Of a DNA stretch of 64,000 nt, positions 21,501 to 32,001 are shown in pieces. The translations under genes were made by a program, and so were the position numbers. Source of the stretch: Acanthamoeba castellanii str. Neff (lineage: Eukaryota > Discosea > Longamoebia > Acanthamoebidae). The notes under the pieces are model-generated. The model worked only from the letters and a program-made list of their open reading frames with translations. It was not told where the DNA came from and did no database searches. The stretch spans positions 617,988 to 681,987 of the forward strand of contig NW_004457586.1 of assembly GCF_000313135.1 (NCBI RefSeq), read 5' to 3'. Every line of letters starts with the position of its first letter. Positions within the stretch are counted from its first letter, which is position 1.

Positions 21501-24500
21501 TCAGAAGCCCAGGCCCTTCCGGTTGTTCTTCACGATGGCCATGAGCGGCTCCGCGATGCCCTCTCCGTTGGTGCCTACAAAATTTGATTGACACGAAGCA
21601 TGATCGTGGTGAGCGGCGGATAAAGGTGTGAGGAGGACAAGACGAGAAAGCGAGTGCGTACCAACGAGGCCGCCTCCACTCCAGCCCATGGAGAGAAGGA
21701 GACGCGCGCCGATGGTCTCCTGACCCAGGGGAACGGCGCCCTCGCCCACCACCTTGCCGTCCATCTCGCGCTTGGTTGACACAAAGGTTTCCTTGCCCTG
21801 CACAAGCCATCGAATGTGAGCGAACACCAACAAGGACCAAGCCAATTCTACGTTAGCACAAGAGGCAAGAAAGCGTACGCCGTCGCGCTTTCTCATGTTC
21901 TTCAGCTTCCGCAGTTGCTTGTTCTCCTCCTTCGAGAGCTTCTTCTTCGGCGCTGGTGCGCCGTTGGCGGCCTTAATCTACACACAAACGAACGAGCGTG
22001 AGGAATTGCGACCAGGGACCTCGGAGGTCAGGCACAGTGGTCGCTAGTGCAGGTACCTTGGCAGCGCGATTGAGGAATTCAAGCAGCTCGGCTTGAGGAG
22101 GATAGCAGGAATAGACCGTCTTGACGAGGGTGGGGAACCGGTGACGTCCTACAGAGAGCATGTGCATGAGCATATCGATGTGGGGGGGACAAGCCCGGGG
22201 AAAGCATACCCATCCCATAGCTCTTGCTCTGGAGGTGATACAGCTGGGAGAGCTGGTGGACCATCACGCGCTGCTTCTTGTTCATCGGCGGAAGTTCAAG
22301 CCTGAGACAGCGACCGAAGGACATGAAGTGAGTAAACATTTCGTCCACTGCCCGAGAGTGTAGCGCGAGTTCAAAGAGCATTGGGTACGCACCATTCCTT
22401 GTCATCGTTAGCGATGAAGTTGCGGATGGATTCGTTGATAGAGTGGACGGTGACCATGCCGTTCGGGGTGCGCGGCTGGCCCTTGAGCGGCGTGCGATCA
22501 ATGTAGGGCAGTTCCTGGAGAAACACAAAAAGAAAATATTCAGGTTTCAGGTTTCGCTGATGTGGTGCGCGTGAGGCAGGTTGCGTTGCGTACCTCTTCA
22601 TCGGTGATGGTCTCCTCGTTGAACTCCTGATCGTACCACTTGCCCTTCTTGGTGTACCGCCCCTTTCCGCCCTTTTCCGGCGTCTTCCACTTCTTGTTGT
22701 TGTTTTTGTTGCCTCGCTGGTAGGGCGATCCCCGCTGTTCATCCCGGCTGGCCCATTTTCCTCCGCCCGCCTTCTGCAGCCTTTGGTTGAAGCCTGTGCG
22801 TCGTCGACGAGCGGATCGACCAGCGCGCACGGGGGAGCGGAAGAGGTGAGGGATAGGGTAGGGTGCGGGTCATGGCGTGCACGCGTAAAGCATGAACGCT
22901 AGGCCTTTTGGCTCTTAAAGCTTCAGCTGCGCGCGTTCACACAGACCCTCGCTCCCTCCGTGTGAAGCCTTTGCTTGCACACCACCTCCCACTTTCTGTC
23001 AACCCTCTCGCCCGCGCGTGGGGCAGTCGTGCGTGCATGCGAAAAAACGACATCATCACTCTCTCATCGTTTCGTTATTCATGCTATCTCACTTTTCGCT
23101 TTCGTTCTTCGCAAACGGAATAATAAATCAGCAACGCGAAATTCACACGTACGCGACACAGATTTGGGACACACAAAGAGCCACAGAGACGAGCAACGGA
23201 CAGAAAAGGGAACTGCAGCGCACGCGGGAGGGGAGGTGTCATACTTGGAGGCCGGTCAGAACGCAAGAGGGTGAAGTCGGCGTTGAGCACAGCATCGAAG
23301 GTCTCATCGTCGACTGCCGCATCGACCACGGCTGCAGCCACAAACCGATGTTAGGCCCCACGAACGCGACGCGACCAATACGGTGGCGAACGTACCAGTC
23401 TCTGCATCGTCCCAGGCTGCAAGGCCCAGCGGCGTCTTCTTTGTCTTCTTGGCCTTAGCCCCGGCCTTCTCCATGAGCTTCTTGGCCAGCTCCTTCTCCT
23501 CTTCTTTTTCATCGTCACCATATTCATCGTAGATGTCCTCCTCGCTGTCGTCTTCATCGCTTTCCTCCTCGTCACTGCCTTCCTCGCTGTCATCATCCTC
23601 GTCGCCCTCCTCCTCTTCGTCGTCGTCATCGTCGTCGTCATCATCGTCCGACAGATGATAGTCATTGAGTTGCGATACGATGTGAAGCAAAAGGTGTTCC
23701 TCCATGGCGTCCTCCTGTGGAGCAACGAGTTATTAGGCTTCCCCTAAGCCAACCACAGGCACTCAAGGGCTTGGTGGAGATAAGTACATCCAGGTTCAGA
23801 TCATCGAGTTCGGTGTTGAGCATGTAGTCGCGGATGAGTTCTTCGTCGAGCACCATTCCGTCGTCCTCGCTGTCTTCGTCATCCATGTCGTACACGAACC
23901 CCTTCTTGGCCTTCTTCTGCTGCTTCTTGCCTAATGGATACCAAAGGCCCAGGGAAATGGGTGAACATAAGCGCGACACTCCACCACAGCAGCGAAACGA
24001 GAAATGAAGTACCCTTGCCCGGCATCTTGCCCTTGACTGGCGCTCCCCTGCGCATCTCGCGACCGCCTCTGCCAAACAGGAAGTCCTCATCGGCCTGCGC
24101 GTTCTCCTCGTCGTCCTCGGAGCTCTTGTTGCGCTGGTCCGTCTTGTCGTAGGCGCCGGTCTGCAACTTGGCGCGCACCAGATCGCGGGTGGTGAACAGC
24201 GCAGAGTCGCTCTCCATAGGCTCGAGCCCGATCCTGGTCCTGTTCCTCAGCTGCTTCTCCTCCCACTTCTTGCTCTTCTTGTTGTTCTTCTTCGCCTGCT
24301 TATCGTTGTTTCGCTGGTGCGCACCAGGCTTGCCCTGGGCAGGCACGGCGGCGGTCGTGGTGGCAGTGGTAGCGGTCGACATCGCAATGGCCATGCCGCC
24401 GTTGTCCGGTTCGACCACGACCACGTCTTCTTGCTCCCGCTTGATCACGACGCCCAAGATGGCCGCATTGGCCTCCTCCAGCGCAGTGTCCGCGGCGGCG

Positions 24501-25471
24501 GCGGCGTTGAGCGTCTTCTCGGTGTAGGTCCAGTGGAAGTCGGCCGGCGAAGTTGGCGAGTTGGTCACAGCCGCGCCGCGACCGCGACCGCGGCCGCGCC
24601 CTCGGCCACGTCCGCTGAAGGCCTCCTGCGGGGTGGTCGCCGAGGGCATGCCAAGTGCGCGCGACGGGGAGACGACCGGCGTGTACTTGGGGATGGCCGG
24701 CTCGCTCTGCCAGCGCACCGGGCGTGCGTGGCTGCTGACGTCTCGCTCCGGCGGCTGCTCCAACTTAACCTCCACCTCGAGCTTCACCTCTTGCATGACT
24801 TCGATCTTGACCGCCACCGGTGGTGCCGCCTCGTCGTCGTCTGCGTGCTTCTCGCGCTCGTCGTTCATGGTCTCCCCCTTGACGAAGCGCATCATGAAGC
24901 TGGATCCCGACGCGCTCGCCGGCGACGCGGATTTGTAGTGCGGAGAGGAAGAAGATCGGAACCCGACGAAGGCGTGGTCGGCTGCCGAGGCATCATCCAG
25001 GTCATCATCCGCCATCGACGACTGCGGATTCGATTTGCTGTAGCCCTGGTGCTGGCCCTTGCGACCACCGCCTCCGCCTCCGCTGTTGTTGCCCCTGCCC
25101 TTCTTGCCCTTGTGCGCCGCAGGGAACTCGCGGCCGAACTCGCTAAGCTCCCTGAGGGCAGCCTTCGAGTGGCCACTGCTGCTGCTGATGTCGATGGCGG
25201 CAGAGCTGGGCGGGGGAGAAGAATCGGACTCTCTCGCGACCCAGTGGTTCGTCGATGCATCGTAGGTCCACAAGAAGTTACCGAACTCCTGGAAGCCGCC
25301 CGATCGACTGCGGTTCCTCCTTGGCGCTACAGCGTCGCCCTGGGCAGCGGAACCGTAGGGCGATGCACCTCCCCTGCCTCCGCTCTTCCTTCGCTTGTCG
25401 CCAGTGGCCGACTTGTTGTGGTAGTTGCCGCCCTTCCCCTTGGGGCTCTTGGCAAAGTGTCCCCTCTTCAT
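21501..25471 (-). CDS. R3H and G-patch protein, Sqs1/Pfa1-like
   Basis: Sqs1 of yeast activates the DEAH helicase Prp43 through its G-patch in splicing and ribosome assembly. Here the ATG at 25471 opens a basic, Ser/Gly-rich N-terminus (MKRGHFAKSPKGKGG) with an RGRGRGRGRG tract (about 24560-24610), then GFVYDMDDEDSEDDG, a long Asp/Glu run (about 23500-23660) and WYDQEFNEETITDEE. The C-terminus carries the R3H domain (LELPPMNKKQRVMVHQLSQ, SKSYGMGRHRFPTLVKT) followed by a G-patch (IGARLLLSMGWSGGG, then EGIAEPLMAIVKNNRKGLGF, stop 21501). Domain order equals Sqs1. One intron, roughly 22810-23270, is several times longer than others here. Nuclear or nucleolar location is inferred from the family. 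Confidence 0.82.
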
Positions 25472-25797
25472 CTCGAGGCGCTGTCCGAACCGCTGTACTT
25501 AGATTGGTGACGGCTTCGCTTGCAGTGATTGATGAGAAATGGGGAGGCGCCTGTCTGATTCTCGTCAGATGCGAGTGTTTGTCAATCTCCCGACCAACCA
25601 AAGATCACCTTCTGACGGCTCTTCTCACCTTCTTCTCCAACCTCGTTACGTTCTGTCGTTGGCCTTCGCTGCACCTGTTCCCGCTTTTTTTCTTCAACTA
25701 CTTCCCGATTTCCAGCGCTTTTCCTTTCTTCTCTTTTCACTTTCTCATTTCTTAATTCTTTTTTAAAAGAAATAAAAAAGAAATCTTTGGTCAAAAG
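25472..25797. promoter_or_regulatory. Shared divergent promoter gap, Sqs1-like / DHFR
   Basis: 326 bases between ATGs. The 120 bases before the DHFR ATG form a strong pyrimidine tract (TTCTT/CTTTT, about 25670-25760) ending in an A-rich stretch directly before the ATG. No other gene is visible. Confidence 0.5.
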
Positions 25798-26542
25798 ATG
25801 AAGGGGACGAGGAGGGTCAGCGTGATAGCGGCAGTGGCAGAAAATGGGGTAATTGGCCGCAAGGGCGCTCTGCCATGGCGTATACCGGAAGATTTCCGTT
25901 TCTACCTTGGCAAGGTGCGGGACCAGATCATCATCTTAGGGCGCCACTGCTTCTACGAGGCCGACCACCCTGCTGCACTCACCATCGCCCTGTCCCGAAA
26001 CCCGCAATGGCAGCCCTCGCCGCTGAAGGTGCCTTCAATATACACATTTCGAACAAATCCTTTCTATTACTTCATTTAGTGTAGTCGTTCGTCCTTCCTC
26101 AGAGCGGAGGGAGGCGGTGCATGGTGGCCCGATCGCTGCCTGAAGCACTGCAGCTCGCGCAGGACTTCCGTTTTAGTACAGAGCAGGACCAGAGTACAGG
26201 TACCACGCAACGCGAGGATGTTGCTGTTTGCATGTGGCTCACCACACCCGTGCCAGACAAGGAGATACTAGTGTGTGGTGGTGCGAAGGTGTTTGAAGAG
26301 GCCATGCCGATCGCCACTCGCCTCTACCTCACTCGGGTAAGCCTCATGCTCAGTCGCTTCTCCAAGTTGGCCAGCCTTCTTGCTCAGTGATAAACGACGA
26401 TGGTGGTCAGGTGCATGCGGAGGTGGAAGGCGACACCTTCTTTCCCAGCGACTGGAGAGCTCATTTCCCCGTCCTGGTGAGCGAGCGACCCAGCGCCGAC
26501 CCCAACTACCACTACACCTTCTGCATCTTCGAAAAGGCGTGA
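25798..26542 (+). CDS. DHFR: Dihydrofolate reductase, stand-alone
   Basis: Reduces dihydrofolate to tetrahydrofolate with NADPH. Three exons keep frame (25798-26028, 26103-26336, 26411-26542), giving 198 residues, the usual monofunctional length. Motifs: SVIAAVAENGVIGRKGALPW (substrate and cofactor loop with the LPW motif), PEDFRFYLGKVRDQIIILGR, ILVCGGAKVFEEAM (the GG-x-x-[VI] cofactor turn), ATRLYLTRVHAEVEGDTFFP and YHYTFCIFEKA at the end. The usual acidic active-site residue after LPWRI is Glu (PEDF), as in eukaryotic DHFRs. No thymidylate synthase domain follows; the next 495 bases are non-coding and the next gene is a kinase. Confidence 0.93.
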
Positions 26543-27037
26543 GCCGTGGCCTCACCTCACCACCGCCTTCAGCAAACACCACGGCCGTGAGGAGGCGCAG
26601 CACCTGCGTTGCTGGGCTGTGGCCTGTTGCCGTCGGCCACGGCCAGGGCGAACCTATGGACGCCGTAGTCGTGTGCCTGGTCAGGTGACCTGAGGTCGTG
26701 GTCCACCACCAACTAGAGTACGTAAATTCCACCACTCGGCTATTTAAGGAAAAATATGTATGGAATGCAGCGGTTCGCGCAGGTAGGCAACGACACCCGG
26801 CGAGAAGAGGGAGCGCCAGTGACAACAGAGGGTCGGCAGAGAGGAAGTGAGAGAGAAGTCAAACAAACAGGGTAGTCCCTGGGGCACGACGAAGAGGTAA
26901 GAGGAAAGTGGGAGAGAGGAAAGCCTTTGTACTCAGCTCTCTCTGGCCCAGCATTGGAAACGATTCGAAACAATAGCAGCGATTGGGATTCGAAAAGAAG
27001 AGGAGGAAGAAGGCGAGTAACGAGAAAGAGGATAAAG
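26543..27037. other. Intergenic: DHFR 3' flank and kinase 5' flank
   Basis: No open frame with family features. The part from 26840 to 27037 is purine-rich (GAGAG, GAAG), as expected for a leader region. Confidence 0.4.
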
Positions 27038-28758
27038 ATGTCGAACCAGGAGGAGAAGCCACAACGTTGGTCGTTGACGAAGGTAACGCCACGATCACAT
27101 CTCGCCACTACCGACTTTACACGTTGGAGCTGCATAAATCTCTTGGGGTGCGATCTCTCATGATGATTTACCCCCCCTCCCCTCTCCAGAGCTCGTCGCA
27201 GAGATCGACGCAGACGCAGACGCGACGCAGCAGCTCGGTCGGTCGCTCCAGCTCGCATAGAGAACTCAACACGAACACGGAGAAGGAGAAGGAGAAGGAG
27301 AAAAAGAGGAAGAGAAGAGGTATAAACCTAATCACCTCCTGATCCCCCTTCTGATCAAGCATAGATGATTAAGACTCACTGCATGACGACTGCTCTCTCA
27401 AACGCAGCAGGGGCGCACGAATTGGTGGGAGCCTGTTGGCCAAGTTCGCCAAGGCGAGGCTCAAAACCAAGGGCCGACCGGAAAACAGCAACACCATGCC
27501 GGAAGACCGCGGCAGAGCGGACACCAGCCCCACGCAGCGGAAAGGCCTCCGCCATCGCAAGTCGGGTGAGCTGGTGCCCAAGGACTCTCCCTCGCTCGAG
27601 GCCGACCCCTTGGGGGTACTGGTACTCTTTCTGTGCCAACCCGCACACCGACTCTACTCTGACACTCTCTGCCCCGCTTTCGCTTGCATCTGCCCAGAAC
27701 ATGCCTATGGGGGCCAACAAGCGGGCCTCGATGACTTTCCGCACTCGTACGCCTTCCCGCTCGCTCAGCGCGCTGGCGCACTCCCCCCAATGAGCCAACT
27801 TGTTGGTCCATTACTCATTCTCCCCATCGCAGAGAACTCGCGAAAGAGCACGTGGCGCTTCTCGCTTCCGGAGCAGCTGCACAATCGGGTGGGCGAGGAC
27901 AAGCGCGTGTTCCCCGCGCACTCGCTCAACTCAACGACCAACAACGGCGATCCCAACGACCTCTTCACCCTGCGTCGGAAACTGGGCGACAGGTGAGCAC
28001 CACCATCATAATCCGAATTCTCTCATCTATCACCACCTTCCTAACCTTTGATGTTTCTAATATTGTCATTTCAGCCCGCACGCCGTGGTGCATAAGGCCA
28101 CGGTCAAGGAGACCGGCTTCGAGATTGCGTCGAAGATCCTGCTGATGCACGGGCAAGGCGAAGCGGCAACTACCTCAGTGTACTGTGCTCATGCCTGACC
28201 ACGCCGCAATTGATCTAAGGTCCTGCCCCTGTCAGGGCTGCTAACATGAGCATGGTGGATATAGGGCGCAAGTAGCCAACGAGGTCTCCTTACTGCAGCG
28301 CGCCCGCCATCCCAACGTGGTCCGCTATTACGGCACCTTCTACAACGAAGACTTTATGTGGGTAAGCTGTTCGATTCCCGTCGTTCTGAAGCAGAGGCTC
28401 GATGAACTAACATGACCCTACCCACTCTTTCAGATCATCATGGAGTACTGTGCGGTCGGCAGTATAGCCGGAATGCAAAAGTATGGAATTCGTTTCTCGG
28501 AGCTTCAGTTGGCTTCGATCATCACGTCGGTCCTACACGGTCTCGCCTATCTTCACACCATGGGAGTTGTACGCGTTACTCTCCACTTTCTTGCACGCAT
28601 ATCATTCGCTCGCTCTCGGTATGCTCATGTGTTACGGCGTAACTTTCAGCCCCATCGTGATCTCAAGTGCTCCAATATACTCATGAACGAGCTCGGCGAT
28701 GCCAAGCTAGGTACCGCTGCACACCTTCTTCGGGGCGTACTCGCGTGGCTCCGCTTTG

Positions 28759-28790
<32 letters not shown>

Positions 28791-31561
28791 ACAAACATAC
28801 CCACTGTAGCCGATTTCGGAATGCCGTATCTCTGGATGCGAACGTTGATGAAGGCCCAGGGCATCACTCCCTCGCCACTCTGGCTAGCGCCCGAAGTGTA
28901 CGCGGGAGAGACGTTCAACCAAGCCGCCGACATATGGTACGCGTTTGATTTTGCAGCTGTGTCCGCAACTTCTTCTCACAATCGCAACACACAACGCATT
29001 TCTGATGCGCTCAGGTCGCTGGGGATAACTGTGATAGAGATGGCCGACGGACAGCCGCCTTATGCGACAGAGGAGCCCATGCGGGTACAACAATGATTGG
29101 CGTCAATTTGCAGTTGTCATCGTTTCTACCCCTTGAGAACTGGTAACTGACGTACCGGGGTTTTCCTACATGCAGGCCGCCTATTTATTGGCCAACCGGC
29201 CGTCGCCGACAGTGCAGGATCCCTCCAAGTGGTCACCCGCCTTCCTCGATTTCATTAGCCAATGCCTTCAGAAGGTAGCGGACCTCATCCGCACTTCACT
29301 GTGGTCGGTGTTCTGATTCTTCTTCGCGTTACACATTTCAGGACCCCACGAAACGACCATCGGCCCGAGAATTACTGCGGCACGACTTCTTCAACGACTA
29401 CGACAGCAGGCGAAGCGAAGAGGTGATCTCGAGGCTTCTGCAGCAATACCAGAAAGCCAGGACAAAGAAAGGCCGCTCTGATAGTACTCCTCCCGCACGC
29501 GTGCGCGTAGAATTAATTCGTGACTTTGCTCTCATCGGCCCATTCTCGGCACGCAGGCGGAGAATCGCGCGCAGATGGCACAGCCTCAGGTCTCTGCGGA
29601 CATGGCCAACCCTGAGGTCGCACCGACAGAAGAGATGCAAAAGGACACGAAACGGCTCTCGAGACAACTCAACGAAGGAAAGGTTCGCCACACGCCCATC
29701 TCCAACCGCACACCTTCTCCATGTGTTTTTCTGAGTGGCCGTGTCACTTACATGCAAATCGTTAATTGAAATCAACAATCCAATTCGCTAGGGAAAGAGA
29801 ATGTCCAGGGAGGTGCTCTCGAATATTGTGCACTACGTGCGGAATGAACTGAACATCGGCAACCAAAAGGAGAAGGAGAAGGAACAACAACAACAACAGC
29901 TGTTGCCCTCCGTGGTCGAACCAGAAGAGGAACCCAGCATCATCGAAGCCGACTGCGAGACTACATACACCGCCACAGGTACGATCTTGCAATTCCCCGT
30001 AATTAAATATGTTTAATTCTAACACTGTCACTTTGGTGTGTGTGGTCAACGTATGATCAGATGAAGGGCACGAATATGACGAAGACACCTCGATATTATC
30101 ATCAACGGACAGTTCGTCTCTGTCGAGCAGCGGCGAGCTGTCGCCGACGTCGTCGCCACCATCGGCCGCGACCACGATCCTCCCCGCGCAGCGCATGCTG
30201 GTCGACGACTCGCGGCTGCAGCCGAGCGAGTTCTGCCCGCCCTACTCCTCCTCCGCGCCAGCACCGTTCCTGCCCATCCGCAGCGCGTGGCGCGAGGAGT
30301 ACGACAAGGCCAAGGAGGACAACCGGCGGGCCACTGTCGGCCTCTTAGCCGATGAGCCTCGGTCGCCAATCGACCCCGAGAATGAGGAGGTATACATTGC
30401 CATAATAACACCCTGCAACAAGCCGAGACGCGCACTGATGAAAATGTGGTGTGCGCAGAGAATGCTCAACTCGATGACGGAATCGGGACGAATGCGCAAG
30501 AGGCCCATAAGGTACTATATTGCAACACAAGCTCTTTCTTTGGCATTTGCGACATGGAAGTTCTCAACCACACCACGCGCGGTTGGAATTCTAGCTCGCG
30601 GCGGTCTGGTAACGAGAGTTTGGAAACAAGCTATTCAGGTCTGGTCAAGGTAACCTCGGGCAGTCTTTCGCTCAGGGCCGACGACGCGACCCCGACGGGC
30701 TATATCACTCCCAACAGGTAGCCCCGACTATATGGCACGCAGAACGCACTAGAAAATTTAGGCTCCCGCTCACAGTTGCACTCGTGCGTGTGCGGTGGTG
30801 CGTGTACGTGTGCGGCTCTATACAGCGCGAAGAAAGAAGTCTCATTCGCCACGGAGAGACGGGAGAACGAGGCCGACAAGAGAAGGGAAGTGGAAAAAGC
30901 GCTCAACGGCCTGACGTCGGCCCGACAGACGAGGCGTAGTGGAGGAGCAGTTGGAGGTGATGGTGGCAGCTACAGCATCTTCGACCGAAACACGCCAGAG
31001 GGCGGCGAGGCCAGAGGGGCCGAGGAGGAAGTCGTCTACCAGCCACAGGAAGACCGAAGCACTATGGAGCACTATCTCAACCTCTCCATCATCAACGTCG
31101 TCAACGAGCTGTTGAGCTGGAAGTCCAGGTATGCTCCGCCCGCAATCCGACACGGCACACACGCACTCGACACTCACTTGGGCGACTGGAATAGGTGCCA
31201 GCAACTTGAAATGGAGATGATCATGGAGAAGCAGAAGCAGAGCCAGCTCATCCAGCAGTCACAGCAGCTCCTGCAGTACCTGCTCTCGTCACAGCTGCCC
31301 TCGGCCACGCTCACCTCGCCCCACCCGCCCGTCGGGGGCTCGCCCGTGATGCCCACCCGCGCCGGCGTGGGCTCGACGCCCGCCTCCCCGGCCGGCTACT
31401 ACCCGACCCCGTCGGCCCAGGGGTTTCCGCCGATCCAGCTGGCTCGGTCCACCACGCCCACCAACATGGCCACGCCACCACAGCCGGCCGTGACTCGGGC
31501 GTCGGCGGCCGACCGGGACAAGCGGAGGCGCTCCACCTCGTCTGTACAGCAGAACTGGTGA
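27038..31561 (+). CDS. Ste20/MST-like Ser/Thr protein kinase with long tail
   Basis: ATG 27038 starts a basic, Ser-rich N-terminus (MSNQEEKPQRWSLTK, then a Ser/Gln/Arg exon). The kinase domain begins near 27950: FTLRRKLGDSPHAVVHKATV, FEIASKILLM (catalytic Lys), QVANEVSLLQRARHPNVVRYYG (helix-C Glu), WIIMEYCAVGS, HRDLKCSNILMNE, ADFGMPYLW, PLWLAPEV, DIWSLGITVIEMADGQPP and QKDPTKRPSARELLRHDFF. Order and wording match the Ste20 group. The glycine-rich loop is degenerate: LGDSPHAV replaces GxGxxG. The tail (29600-31561) is disordered with QQQQQ, Ser-rich and Pro-rich parts, plus a short coiled coil (LEMEMIMEKQKQSQLIQQSQ). Phases checked at several junctions, for example TSV-AQVANE. Ligand or pathway cannot be told. 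Confidence 0.84.
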
Positions 31562-32001
31562 GGCGCGGGAAGAAGAGAAGAATAGAAGAAGGAGGAGAAA
31601 AGGAGAGATTGAGAGACCACGAGATCGAGATCAAGGCGAAGAAGATCACCCCCACTTCATCTGTACAGACAACACTTGGGAAAACAAAGAGGAAAGAGAG
31701 GGCCTACGTTCCTATTCGCTGAATGGCGAAATTTCGACCGGAGTGTGCTGCATTGGAACTGGCGCTTTAAAAAAGGCTGCGAAGTCCGGATAAAGTGCCG
31801 CCCTATGGCGGATGTGGCGAAGCTCGTGAGTTTTCCGGACGCCCTCGGACAAACGAGTTGTTGCACTGCTTAGCACCCATTCGTCCACGACTCACAGAAA
31901 GAAGCTGCAACCGCCTCCATTTCCTTCATCTTGTGCTACCGCTCCAACACAAACCAAGAACAACCACAACCTCGCCCACACCCCGCAAAAAACCACTGGT
32001 C
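31562..32001. other. Intergenic between kinase and choice-of-anchor-A gene
   Basis: No supported coding region. Purine-rich just after the kinase stop; ACAACC-rich just before the next ATG, consistent with a leader. Confidence 0.4.

Noticed and set aside
24317..25510. 397-codon plus-strand frame, Arg/Val-rich
   Set aside because: Antisense shadow of the long Sqs1-like first exon in GC-rich DNA; no motif.
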